Shown one piece after another: positions 25,691-34,107 of a DNA stretch of 64,000 nucleotides. Within the stretch, counting starts at the first letter, position 1; the number at the start of each line of letters is the position of its first letter. The position numbers were made by a program, and so were the translations under genes. This DNA comes from a virus. The notes under the pieces are model-generated. The model did not search any database, was not told where the DNA came from, and saw nothing but the letters and a program-made list of their open reading frames with translations. Location: positions 103,119-167,118 of IMG/VR virus record IMGVR_UViG_3300012936_000001; one strand, 5' to 3'.

Positions 25691-26982
25691 TGAAACTAGA
25701 TGAAAAAAGACTCATAAGAGCTGTTGGCAACTGGCTTTTTGAATACTCCGGAATTCCTAATGGCAACCGCACATATGACAACCTTGCAGGGAACCTAGGT
25801 GACGAAGAAAGTGAGCTACCAACTGCAACTCCTATTGTTGCAATGGATCAAACAGCTGCTCAGCTAACATATGATCTTCCACCAGTAGAGGATGAAGAGT
25901 ATGTGCCTGAAAATGCAGAAGAATTATCGAGGGCTGCTAGAGAACTTACAAAACAGGTTCCAGATGATCAGGTTGCAAATTTCTATTCTGACCTGAGCAA
26001 AATGATCGAAAATTCAATTGACAAAAGCCGAGACGTGGAAATTCAGGAACACCCTCCCGTCGAAGAGGATATAAAAAACCCGATAAAAGTTAAAGAAAAT
26101 AAAGATTATTTTCGTAGATCTGGTGTAGCCAACCGTAAAACAAGTTACATTAATCATGTAACAAACAAAGGAGGCATTATGTCAGAATCAAGAGGAAAAA
26201 AATCAGCCCGTCAACGCGACTTCGGGCGCTCTTGGGCGCAAGGCGACGACCTAAGAATGACCTGGAAAGATGATCTAGAAACATCGGATGACTATCGTGA
26301 CATGGACGACTTTGACCTAGGAGAATTGGCTGATGAGTTCGTTCCGGATGCTGAAGACATTCAGGCGTTCATGGACGCAAACGATGAAGACGATCCAACT
26401 AAGGTTCCCGGCTTTGATATGGAAATTCATGGTCAAGAGTTCGAACTAGAAGACTTCGTGAAGTCCAAAGTATTTCCTACCGCTAAGCGAGCCAGCGCGG
26501 TGCACAATAAACTGGAAAGAGAAATAAATCCTGTTATTCGAATGACACAGTCCGCTCCGCAGGTGGCAGATAGGCTTATGTCTCTTGTTCGCTCAAACTT
26601 CGCGGCAGACGCTTTTCTTGACGCTGTATATCATGCGGACCTTATGGAAGAAGAAACTATCGAAGATCTTCGGGAAATGTCCCGAGGTAACGAAGAACAA
26701 CGTGAAGCGTTCTATAAGTCTGACATGTATCAATTTTTTGCTTCGATCGCTTTTGTGCGTCCGGCGGTGAAAGAACTTGAAAGACTCGCAAAGCTTGGTA
26801 AGGACGTATTCGACCCCAAGCGCAGAAAGTCTCAAATCAGTCCTGCCGATGCAAAGTCGATTATCAAGTCTGTCAAAAACGCATGGTCTCGAAAGAACGC
26901 GGCTCAAATGTCTCGGTTCGCAGAACGGGCTTTTGAAAACCTCCACTACTTCGAAGCTCGTGATAAATCTGTAATGGGGTAG
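25690..26982 (+). CDS. Leader-bearing 430-aa protein with strong internal start
   Basis: Residues 1-14 (KLDEKRLIRAVGNWLFE before Y) form a short leader-like segment. The first 163 residues are acidic and mostly disordered. At codon 164 an internal ATG (26179) has a perfect AAAGGAGG 4 bases upstream, giving a possible 267-aa protein, which is acidic then helical (NPVIRMTQSAPQVADRLMSLVRSN). Either the gene makes two products, or two genes have fused. No known family. Codon usage after the internal start seems more GC-rich by eye. Confidence 0.6.
   Translation: MKLDEKRLIRAVGNWLFEYSGIPNGNRTYDNLAGNLGDEESELPTATPIVAMDQTAAQLTYDLPPVEDEEYVPENAEELSRAARELTKQVPDDQVANFYSDLSKMIENSIDKSRDVEIQEHPPVEEDIKNPIKVKENKDYFRRSGVANRKTSYINHVTNKGGIMSESRGKKSARQRDFGRSWAQGDDLRMTWKDDLETSDDYRDMDDFDLGELADEFVPDAEDIQAFMDANDEDDPTKVPGFDMEIHGQEFELEDFVKSKVFPTAKRASAVHNKLEREINPVIRMTQSAPQVADRLMSLVRSNFAADAFLDAVYHADLMEEETIEDLREMSRGNEEQREAFYKSDMYQFFASIAFVRPAVKELERLAKLGKDVFDPKRRKSQISPADAKSIIKSVKNAWSRKNAAQMSRFAERAFENLHYFEARDKSVMG
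26167..26181 (+). promoter_or_regulatory. Perfect internal Shine-Dalgarno and start codon
   Basis: AAAGGAGG (26167-26174), spacer CATT, ATG (26179-26181), in frame with the 25690 gene. It is stronger than the gene's own start region, so a C-terminal product starting MSESRGKKSARQ is likely made. Expression is inference. Confidence 0.65.
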
Positions 26983-26985
26983 ATT

Positions 26986-27345
26986 ATGAACAAACCAACT
27001 CTTATGGATCTTTATTTTCCAGGCACTAGTTCCTCGGTCTCTTTGACCGAGGCTTCTACTATTCCCACGGAACTTCCGATTGATGTAAAAGATAAATCAC
27101 TATGGAAACTAAAAGAAGATCCTGAAAGGCTTCTTAGGATTTATCGGCTTTCGAAAGAGAAAGAGTTTAAGTATTTTGTACAAGATCTGCTGGAACTTCA
27201 GGATGAAGAAGGGCACCATGCCAGAATTACAATTCAATATCCCCAAATCAAGATAGAACTTTGGACACATGATCTTAAACAGGTGACAGAGTCAGATTTT
27301 CAATGGGCGGAAAAGGCGGACAAAATATACAATGGCTACAAATGA
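26986..27345 (+). CDS. Pterin-4a-carbinolamine dehydratase-like (PCD/DCoH) protein
   Basis: 119 aa. Residues about 40-115 match the PCD pattern: LLRIYRLSKEKEFKYFVQDLLELQDEEGHHARITIQYPQIKIELWTHD ... SDFQWAEKAD; the enzyme signature normally reads HHP, here HHA, and the third catalytic His is in WTHD. PCD enzymes recycle pterin cofactors or act as dimerisation cofactors. Residues 1-22 are SVSLTE before A, a cleavage-like site, so it may be a processed virion protein that reuses the PCD fold. Catalytic role uncertain. Confidence 0.55.
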   Translation: MNKPTLMDLYFPGTSSSVSLTEASTIPTELPIDVKDKSLWKLKEDPERLLRIYRLSKEKEFKYFVQDLLELQDEEGHHARITIQYPQIKIELWTHDLKQVTESDFQWAEKADKIYNGYK

Positions 27346-27658
27346 CCTAATGGTTTCTGATTCTTTGAAGGGGTTGTTTGACGAACCAGTTAAGCAACCC
27401 CAAAGCTTTATTTCTCTTGTGCATCCTATAGGGGGAATCATTACAAGAATTACAAGTTCCCCTTCAGGAACAAAATACTTTATAATGCCAAAAGATGCAA
27501 CTACAGCGTTTCAGTTATTTGCCAAGAATAAAGTAGATAAGCTTATATTTAAGTACATGGACATTGAGATGGTTCATAAGATTTCTAATCCTCTGATTTC
27601 AATTGATAATTCTCAGGGAAAACTACTTATTCAAATAGAGAGTATACATGAGACGTAA
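27332..27658 (+). CDS. Unknown 108-aa protein
   Basis: No recognised family. Beta-rich pattern (SFISLVHPIGGIITRITSSPSGTKYFIMP, LLIQIESIHET) suggests a small beta domain. Overlaps the neighbours on both sides (14 and 11 bases), so it is translated as part of this cluster. Alternative starts exist downstream (ATG at 27350). Confidence 0.5.
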   Translation: MATNDLMVSDSLKGLFDEPVKQPQSFISLVHPIGGIITRITSSPSGTKYFIMPKDATTAFQLFAKNKVDKLIFKYMDIEMVHKISNPLISIDNSQGKLLIQIESIHET

Positions 27659-28250
27659 GAAACTTTTTGACCTAGATAAACTAATAATGCAAGAAACAAA
27701 AAGAGCCATGGCTGGTGTCATAGAACCAGAGAGAAGGCTTCAGCAAGTTCAGGCCGAAAAAAACAAACCCTTTAAGGCAAAGGAAAAATCTAGGAAAGAT
27801 ATTAGCAAAGACAACGAGAAAGAAGGAGAGGTTGACGAAGCGGAAAAAGACGACGGTGCAAAAGTCAAAAAGTCGGCTCTTCCCGAAATTGACATGTCCG
27901 CTATTTCAGATCTTGTAGATACCATCCGAGCAGGAAAGTCTCTGAAGGACAAGAAAACTCGTGCGGATTTAAAGGCATACTATCAAAGATTAAACGAAGA
28001 TGAAAGACTGGCACTTTATGCATTTCTCTCAGGGCTTGCAGAGGTCATGACAGATCCAGAAGGGGACGCTGGACAAGATGCTGCCCATCCAGCTAAGGAT
28101 CCATATAAACTCAAGATGAGCCGATCAGCCCCGAAAGCAGATAAGAAAGCGAAGGCAAAAGGAGAAGATTCTCCCATTGTTGTCGGTGAAGCTGCAGACA
28201 AATCAAGAGAAAAAAGAATCATTCGATCCAACTTCAGAAGAAGAAGATGA
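27648..28250 (+). CDS. Lys/Glu-rich protein, unknown
   Basis: 200 aa. Basic N terminus (RRKKLFDLDKLIMQE then T), a long charged low-complexity stretch (about 35-75), one folded-looking helical core (about 80-135, DLVDTIRAGKSLKDKKTRADLKAYYQRLNEDERLALYAFLSGLAEVM) and a basic C terminus (KRIIRSNFRRRR). The position among leader genes and the 4-base overlap with the next gene suggest a virion-associated role. Not recognised. Confidence 0.55.
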   Translation: MRRKKLFDLDKLIMQETKRAMAGVIEPERRLQQVQAEKNKPFKAKEKSRKDISKDNEKEGEVDEAEKDDGAKVKKSALPEIDMSAISDLVDTIRAGKSLKDKKTRADLKAYYQRLNEDERLALYAFLSGLAEVMTDPEGDAGQDAAHPAKDPYKLKMSRSAPKADKKAKAKGEDSPIVVGEAADKSREKRIIRSNFRRRR

Positions 28251-29320
28251 AGATAACACGAAGCCAATTACGAAGAATGATCTCTCTTATCACAGAGGCA
28301 GCTGATTCTCATCGGTGCCTCGATGGCCGAATAGTTCCTAAGGATTCAAAGGATTGTTATCTGGATATCTGTGCTCGAATCGAAGATGCAGAATATATAC
28401 GAAATGGAATGTCTGGAGGCACAGCCACAAGAGCTTATTATAATGGGGTACTTGCAGACCTAAGAAAGAAAAGAAGAAGATTATCCAAGAATTTACATGA
28501 ATCTGTTGCTCAAAGAAAAAAATTACAAAAGTGGATGAGCCAGCCGAGCTGGGACACCATTTCTAGAGGAGCGAGAATCCAAAGAAAAAGAGATGCCGAT
28601 TATAAGCTTCTATTTAAAGACAAAAGAGACACTTCGTATGGCGAGCCCATAATGTGGAGAAGTGATATGGGACTAGAAGAGCCACCCGAAGACTATAAGC
28701 CGACTCTTTCGAAAGAAAAAAGAGATACATATAGAAGAGCTTCTTTTGCCCAGTCTAAAATATATGACTGGTGGCAGAAGAATGCAGACATAGAATTTTT
28801 GAAAAGTGTTCAAAAGATTCATTGGATAGGCTGGATTAATGAAAAAGCCGCAATCGGAGGATCCGAAAAGCCTAAGGGGGTAGACGGTCTCAAATTTTTT
28901 AATAGAAAATATAGAAGAGGCAAATTCCACAAAGACGCTCTTTCTACGGTCGGTTACACTGGAAGGATTCCAGCCACAATGAATGCAGTTGGAATAGTTA
29001 TCAAGAATTCTCATCCAATTTTTGCTAGCAACGATGACATATGGACAAACGAACTGTACATGGCAACCGAAGCAGATATAGAATTCTATAGCAACAGCGG
29101 GCTTCCCAAGAAGCCTTCAACCGCTATAGATCCAATGAGTGTAATTTTCGATGCGACTGATGTTAGGGGTAGGATAATTAGTGAGATAGTCATAGACAAT
29201 TGGGCTTGGGAAGAAATATATCTCGGTGCGGCTTTATCCAAGAAAGATGTTGCAAAAATAAAAAATTACTGTAGATCCGCAAACATCAACATAATTAATA
29301 ATAACTTTAAAGGATTATAG
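28247..29320 (+). CDS. Leader-bearing 357-aa protein, unknown
   Basis: Residues 1-17: KITRSQLRRMISLITE before A, a clear leader with LITE/A as the cleavage-like site. The rest is mixed alpha/beta, with a Trp-rich middle (DWWQKNADIEFLKSVQKIHWIGWINEKAA) and a late segment RIISEIVIDNWAWEEIYLGA. Four of these segments have Trp pairs, and a possible enzyme fold is not excluded. No known motif. Inferred processed virion protein. Confidence 0.6.
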   Translation: MKITRSQLRRMISLITEAADSHRCLDGRIVPKDSKDCYLDICARIEDAEYIRNGMSGGTATRAYYNGVLADLRKKRRRLSKNLHESVAQRKKLQKWMSQPSWDTISRGARIQRKRDADYKLLFKDKRDTSYGEPIMWRSDMGLEEPPEDYKPTLSKEKRDTYRRASFAQSKIYDWWQKNADIEFLKSVQKIHWIGWINEKAAIGGSEKPKGVDGLKFFNRKYRRGKFHKDALSTVGYTGRIPATMNAVGIVIKNSHPIFASNDDIWTNELYMATEADIEFYSNSGLPKKPSTAIDPMSVIFDATDVRGRIISEIVIDNWAWEEIYLGAALSKKDVAKIKNYCRSANINIINNNFKGL

Positions 29321-29329
29321 GAGAATCAC

Positions 29330-30478
29330 GTGAATCTTAAGAGCCTAAGAAAAATAATTTTGGAGACAATCAATGAAAAAAATACTCCCTCCAAAAGAAA
29401 AAACCGCAAAAAATATTTAAATAAAGTATTGTCAGAAGCTAGCCAAATATTATTAGAAGAAGAACAGGCTGACTATAAGACAATAGAAGACAAAATAAGA
29501 GGATTTAACTATGCTCTGAAAGATGGCGCGGAGGAAACAAGAAGTTTTCTTGATAACGAAGGAAAGAGTTCTACTTTTCGGGATTTCCTAAAGTCCGGAG
29601 AAGACGATGGATCAGCCGATGATGACGTTGTCAAGATATCAGAAGCTCCCCAGACCCTAGAATCTCTTCAGCCAAGTCAAGGATTTATTGATGCGGGTCA
29701 ATCTGTCTCATTCTCTTTCTGCAATTACAAATTTGGATTCAAGCCACCTCTCATGGGCGGTCCATATACTGCAAAAGACCCCCTGAGTTGTGCTGGCGAC
29801 GTTATACTCGACGGTCACCATAGATGGTCCGGCGGTGTAGCCGTAAATCCAAAAGCGCAGATAAACACTCGAGATTTTGGAGTAAAAGGAGACCCGGGTC
29901 AAAAATTAGCAAAAATGCAAGCCGCGGTTGCATCTCAGACTCCTGCAAATCAGCCTATTCCTTCGAAAAGCGGAGATAAGTCTGGTGACATCATGGGTAA
30001 AAGTGCAGCTGAACTCGAACCTATCTTGACAAATATGTTAGGAAAAGCAGCGAGTGAATTTGATGGCAAAGCCGATGATGAAATAATTCTTGGGGATAAG
30101 TTTATTAATGATCTTAAGGCCGATACTGGAAACCGTGCTCAACTCAAGAGTGTTTTTGGAATAACTGAAGATGACCTAAATAACGTAAAACCTGAACAGA
30201 CATACGCTTCTTTCGATGCAATAGACTGTCCGGTAAGAAAAAAGATTATTGCAGGATCTAGTAAAAATCTTGCATCTATGAGAAAGCAAGCAGCTGGAAC
30301 CCCAAAAGAACGTGACGACATGCCTCAATTAGACCACGATGACATCGGAGGAGATGCTGGATTTGCACAGATTCGGAGAGATCTCGCAAAAGGTAGAATA
30401 AATATCGAGTCTCCTTATGTCAACGAAAATAAACAATTGAAAAGATGGAATAAATTAGCTGGTCTTCTTAAGGACTAA
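29330..30478 (+). CDS. ParB-like (DGHHRW) protein, paralogue 1, with leader
   Basis: GTG start at 29330 with AGGAG upstream. Leader NLKSLRKIILETINE and further sites VLSE before A (36) and ILLE (43). Residues 110-175 carry the ParB/Srx-fold motif ILDGHHRWSG (DGHHRW at 161-166), as in the ParBc_2 family, where the motif sits in a nuclease or nucleotide-binding site. C terminus KRWNKLAGLLKD is shared with the next gene. Two similar genes in tandem with leaders suggest paralogous packaged proteins. Activity unproven. Confidence 0.65.
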   Translation: MNLKSLRKIILETINEKNTPSKRKNRKKYLNKVLSEASQILLEEEQADYKTIEDKIRGFNYALKDGAEETRSFLDNEGKSSTFRDFLKSGEDDGSADDDVVKISEAPQTLESLQPSQGFIDAGQSVSFSFCNYKFGFKPPLMGGPYTAKDPLSCAGDVILDGHHRWSGGVAVNPKAQINTRDFGVKGDPGQKLAKMQAAVASQTPANQPIPSKSGDKSGDIMGKSAAELEPILTNMLGKAASEFDGKADDEIILGDKFINDLKADTGNRAQLKSVFGITEDDLNNVKPEQTYASFDAIDCPVRKKIIAGSSKNLASMRKQAAGTPKERDDMPQLDHDDIGGDAGFAQIRRDLAKGRINIESPYVNENKQLKRWNKLAGLLKD

Positions 30479-30490
30479 TTGGAGAAAAAA

Positions 30491-31771
30491 ATGAACATAA
30501 GACAACTTAGAAAATTGGTATTGGAAACTGTATCGGAAGAACGTCGACGACCATCTAGAAGGAAGCGTAGAGCGATCAAAGAGAACCGCTCAAAGAAACT
30601 TGCAAGAATTCTTCTTGAGGCAGATAAAGAATTAAAAGAACAAGAGGAAGGCGGTGCTGCGCCGGCAGCCACTGCAAACTATGCGGACATGGAACTTTCG
30701 ATGGTTGGTCTTGATGCAGGAAATGTTTATGATACAGTAACCGATTCATCTGAGGGTGACTTAAATGATCTTCAGAAAAATATAATTGCTCAGGATAAGA
30801 ATATGCCGAAAGACAAAGCAGGTTTCAGTGCATATGCAAAGGAACAACTGCCAGAAAAGGAAGAATTTATCAAGCGTTATAATGAAGTCGTCGCAAAAGT
30901 AAAAAGCGATGGTGGACGTGGTTTTCATAAGGCATACATGCCGGCCCTCGAAGGAGATGATGCTCCTCAAGTCAGCCAAGCGCTTACGGACGAAAATGCA
31001 CCTTTTGGAATTGATGTCGACGCTTCTCAAGGAAAGTTTGCTGATATTCTTGCAAAGGCCAAGAACATTCAGATAGATGGAAAGAATCTGCTTGATATGA
31101 CTGCTGCAGAGATGGCACAGAAAAAAGATCAGATCAAGACCGCCATGAAAGAAAATTCATGGTTTGCTGGCGATCTTCTACTTGAATTTTCCCCGCATGA
31201 TTCTTTCCCATGGCCTGGCGCAAAGAAAGCAATCGACGGAGCTAAAACTCTTGGAAAGGGCGCACCTATTCTAAAAGCAGATCAAATAACCGGCCCTGCT
31301 GCTCTGTTTCTTACTCTTGGGCATTTTGACGATGCTCCCGATAAGCTCGAACTCCCAAGTGAACCTGGTTCCGTTACAGCTGGGCAAGCGAAGCCTACCC
31401 AAACAAACATTCAGCTTGCGAAGTCTCTCAGGTTTGCCCTTAATAACATGTACGGTAAATGGGACACGGAAGGTATGGGCGGCGCGTATGCCACAAAGGA
31501 CGGAGATATTCTTGATGGCCATCATCGTTGGAGTTCTCAATATCTTAGAAACGGCGCGGCCGCTGACTTGCCTGGATTGTACAAGATCCAAGCTCCATTT
31601 TCTCAGGATCTCCTAAAAATGCTTACCGCCATTGGAAACGCAATGGGGCGTGGAACAAAAGAAGGTGAGCCTGATGCAAAGAAGGAAGCTGCATGGCATA
31701 AGGGAAATGTTATCAACGAAAACGCAGTTATCAATCGCTGGAACAAGCTTGCTGGCTTGTTGAAAGACTAA
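30491..31771 (+). CDS. ParB-like (DGHHRW) protein, paralogue 2, with leader
   Basis: 426 aa. Leader NIRQLRKLVLE before T, then a second site RILLE before A (about 42). ParB-like motif ILDGHHRWSS with Asp342, and C terminus INRWNKLAGLLKD match the preceding gene; the middle is longer. The ATG at 30491 has GGAG upstream; the in-frame TTG at 30479 is not a likely start. Same inferred role as paralogue 1. Confidence 0.65.
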   Translation: MNIRQLRKLVLETVSEERRRPSRRKRRAIKENRSKKLARILLEADKELKEQEEGGAAPAATANYADMELSMVGLDAGNVYDTVTDSSEGDLNDLQKNIIAQDKNMPKDKAGFSAYAKEQLPEKEEFIKRYNEVVAKVKSDGGRGFHKAYMPALEGDDAPQVSQALTDENAPFGIDVDASQGKFADILAKAKNIQIDGKNLLDMTAAEMAQKKDQIKTAMKENSWFAGDLLLEFSPHDSFPWPGAKKAIDGAKTLGKGAPILKADQITGPAALFLTLGHFDDAPDKLELPSEPGSVTAGQAKPTQTNIQLAKSLRFALNNMYGKWDTEGMGGAYATKDGDILDGHHRWSSQYLRNGAAADLPGLYKIQAPFSQDLLKMLTAIGNAMGRGTKEGEPDAKKEAAWHKGNVINENAVINRWNKLAGLLKD

Positions 31772-31787
31772 TCTCTAGAGAACCAAG

Positions 31788-32162
31788 ATGAAAATATCAA
31801 AAAGACAGCTCAAAAGAATCATCAAAGAAGAGTATTCTAAACTTAGACGTCGCGGACTAATCCGTGAGATGCATCATGATACTAGTCATCAACCATTTCA
31901 ATTCGATCGAAGTGATCCTATAGCCTGTGCAGAGTATGATGTTTTTGATAACAACTATGAAGGCTCTGTGCCTCCAGGTTGCTCCCCTCAGTGGAAAAAA
32001 GATTATGATGATGCTTTCGAGGAAATCGAAGCAGAATATGAGGAACATCTAATTCAACAAGAGCCTAGATCTTATGATGGATATGGTAGTTCAGACTATG
32101 GTTATGACGAGCCATACTATGATCCTGAGTGGGGAGATTCTCCAAAAGATAGGGAACATTAG
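31788..32162 (+). CDS. Long-leader protein, acidic tyrosine-rich
   Basis: 124 aa. Canonical 27-residue leader KISKRQLKRIIKEEYSKL then RRRGLIRE before M. The rest is acidic and Tyr/Asp-rich (YDGYGSSDYGYDEPYYDPEW). The gene is followed by a hairpin terminator at 32194. Member of the same leader family as the array at 59059-61800. Function unknown. Confidence 0.7.
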   Translation: MKISKRQLKRIIKEEYSKLRRRGLIREMHHDTSHQPFQFDRSDPIACAEYDVFDNNYEGSVPPGCSPQWKKDYDDAFEEIEAEYEEHLIQQEPRSYDGYGSSDYGYDEPYYDPEWGDSPKDREH

Positions 32163-32193
32163 TCATTAAATCCTGTGTAAAGCATTTCAGAAT

Positions 32194-32220
32194 AGGTTAC
32201 ATTATATATGTAACCTTTTT
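32194..32220 (+). terminator. Rho-independent terminator
   Basis: 9-bp stem AGGTTACAT / ATGTAACCT with loop TATAT, followed by TTTTT. It closes the 18315-32162 block. A GTGTAA-17-TACATT pair overlaps the arm weakly, so a promoter for the next gene could sit in the same place. Confidence 0.7.
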
Positions 32221-32234
32221 CAATTGGAGTAAAC

Positions 32235-33434
32235 ATGGGCGGTTGTGCGAAACACATGATGCATCCCTACGATAACCTGGGAATAACTTTTGATGAACTT
32301 GCAGACTTAATATGCAAAGTTGGATCAGCCTCAATAAAAGCCTACGAAAAGGTGGATGGGACAAACATCCACTGGTCCTTGGCAGAAGATAACGAGCCTA
32401 GGTTCGCCTTGAACATGGGGCAACTTATTAAAGGCGGCCTTACAATAGATGAGTTCTCAGAGTGGCTCAAACATCACCCCGGTCGAGCTCAGTTCATGGC
32501 TGGCGCCATGGAGTTGTATAGTCGCAAGTTCAAAACACACGGTGGTATTCCATGGCATTTCAAAAAAGACTTGAGTCTATGGGTAAATACCGAGATTATT
32601 TCAAAAGCCAATCCACAGTGCCTAGAATATGACCATGATTGCCTTGTATTTCACGACTTGGTAGAATACTCACCAGAACAAAAGAAATGCGTTTCTGTGG
32701 CATCTGAGCATTCTTGGGGCTGGTCTTCTTTTATCGTAGAGACAACCGGCTGCAAATCATATGATTGGAAGACATATCACAAGCTGGACGTTAAATTAAG
32801 CGCCAACTTTCGGGCTGTTCAAACCTATCTTTCAAAGCTTCATGAGATTATGGATTATTGGAAGTTATCTCCAAACGATACTTTGAAAACTTATTATGCA
32901 AAGATTACGTCCAAAGAATTGTCACAGTGGCTACCTCGGGCAGCCGCTCAAGCCGTGGTAGAAAACGTCTGGTACGGCGGCAAGTCAAATGTTCGATATA
33001 TTAGACAAGAATTAGTAGACTGGGCTCCAATGACTAGGTTCAACCGGATAGCTCTTTCAAAGCATCGAGCAGGATATCAAGGTGAATGCAAACGTGAGAT
33101 GAAACTGTTATTCGATTCTTTTGGAGCTGAGATGATTCAAGACACAAAAAGCAACCTTATTGAGGATTCTTCTCGACAGAAAAAACTAATGTTATCAAAA
33201 ATGGAAAAATCGATGGAAGAAGTAAAAGCTTTTCATAACACTATGAATGATGACGTATCGGGAACGCTTCTCTCGAAAACAGAGGAAGAGTTGGAGAGAT
33301 TTACAAGACTCAAAGTGTCGCCCCCGTCTATGGAAGGAATAGTTTTCGAAATGTACCATGGAAAGTACAAGCTGACTGGCGCCTTCCCATCGATGAACCG
33401 TGTTGCTGGCGCAGCTCGATACGGAATAAAATAG
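32235..33434 (+). CDS. Covalent nucleotidyltransferase (RNA/DNA ligase-like)
   Basis: 399 aa. Nucleotidyltransferase-superfamily motif I K-x-D-G is at Lys39 (EKVDGTNIHWS), motif IV is EGIVFEMYHG and motif V is KYKLTGAF near the C terminus, with an intervening domain of about 300 residues containing a long helical segment. The family adenylates a lysine and seals nicks in RNA or DNA. The large spacing between motif I and IV resembles phage RNA ligases more than DNA ligases, but the type is not determined. Faces a HIGH-type nucleotidyltransferase gene tail-to-tail across a bidirectional terminator. Confidence 0.7.
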   Translation: MGGCAKHMMHPYDNLGITFDELADLICKVGSASIKAYEKVDGTNIHWSLAEDNEPRFALNMGQLIKGGLTIDEFSEWLKHHPGRAQFMAGAMELYSRKFKTHGGIPWHFKKDLSLWVNTEIISKANPQCLEYDHDCLVFHDLVEYSPEQKKCVSVASEHSWGWSSFIVETTGCKSYDWKTYHKLDVKLSANFRAVQTYLSKLHEIMDYWKLSPNDTLKTYYAKITSKELSQWLPRAAAQAVVENVWYGGKSNVRYIRQELVDWAPMTRFNRIALSKHRAGYQGECKREMKLLFDSFGAEMIQDTKSNLIEDSSRQKKLMLSKMEKSMEEVKAFHNTMNDDVSGTLLSKTEEELERFTRLKVSPPSMEGIVFEMYHGKYKLTGAFPSMNRVAGAARYGIK

Positions 33435-33450
33435 TCACGGCTAAAAGAAA

Positions 33451-33470
33451 AAAGCCGGGAAACCGGCTTT
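33451..33470. terminator. Bidirectional terminator between convergent genes
   Basis: 8-bp stem AAAGCCGG / CCGGCTTT with GAAA tetraloop. The left flank is A-rich (AAAAGAAA, a T-run on the minus strand) and the right flank is T-containing, so it can stop transcripts from both sides. It separates the genes at 32235 (+) and 33492 (-). Confidence 0.85.
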
Positions 33471-33491
33471 ATTAGTTTAAGATCTTTGAAT

Positions 33492-34034
33492 TTATGATGT
33501 AAGGATTGAAAGGTATTCTTCTGCGTGTGGCTTCAAAAATTTTGGAAGCATTTTTTCAAAAGACTTCCAGTCTCCGGTTGCTATAGCTTCTCTTACCCAG
33601 GCTCCTTTGGCCATCGGCGAATTTCCTTGGCCTCGCTTGAAGTGTTCGGCTTTTTCTTCTGCGACGTTAACTATGGTCCCACCAAGATTGGTTCCATATC
33701 TTGCATTCAATTTGGCGCCCGGGAACCTCGCAACATCTTCAGTTCCCCCGTATATTCGGAAAGATACATTGTCTCCTCTTTCGTTGGCAGAAGCGATGAT
33801 GTCATACACTTCACCGACTGGAGATTTTGCAAAGCGAACCTCTACGAACGAAGGAAGAAGAGGAATAATTAAGTTCTCCCACGCTCTGCGCATGTTGCTC
33901 CCGCTTATAGACTTCCTATCTTTTTCTGACGTGACGATAATTACGCGGTCGCATTCCGAGATGGCTTGTTCCGTGAGATAGTGATGACCGGCGTGATAAG
34001 GTTTCATAGCACCGGGTACTAATCCAATTTTCAT
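33492..34034 (-). CDS. HIGH-type nucleotidyltransferase (NMNAT/cytidylyltransferase-like)
   Basis: 180 aa on the minus strand. N-terminal motif VPGAMKPYHAGHHYL has H14-A-G-H17, and ISGSNMRRAW is the ISxxxxR-type motif of the nicotinamide-nucleotide adenylyltransferase family. Such enzymes join a nucleotide to NMN, pantetheine phosphate or related substrates; the substrate here is unknown. Phages with NAD biosynthesis (Nam/NMN salvage) can carry NMNAT, but no partner is in view. One of only two minus-strand genes, with a possible divergent promoter upstream at 34035-34107. Confidence 0.75.
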   Translation of the reverse strand: MKIGLVPGAMKPYHAGHHYLTEQAISECDRVIIVTSEKDRKSISGSNMRRAWENLIIPLLPSFVEVRFAKSPVGEVYDIIASANERGDNVSFRIYGGTEDVARFPGAKLNARYGTNLGGTIVNVAEEKAEHFKRGQGNSPMAKGAWVREAIATGDWKSFEKMLPKFLKPHAEEYLSILTS

Positions 34035-34107
34035 ATATGACTCCTACGTTTGTATACTTATAATATAATTATATTAGAGTGTGGTTACACAGGATTTGGA
34101 GAACAAA
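34035..34107. promoter_or_regulatory. Divergent intergenic region with probable promoters
   Basis: Lies between the minus-strand gene ending at 34034 and the plus-strand gene starting at 34108. It is very AT-rich, with TATAAT at 34059-34064 and TTGTAT (34050-34055) on the plus strand, and TATATTATAAG-like sequence for the minus strand. AGGAGT before the minus-strand start and GGAG before the plus-strand ATG act as RBSs. Exact promoters not resolved. Confidence 0.4.
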
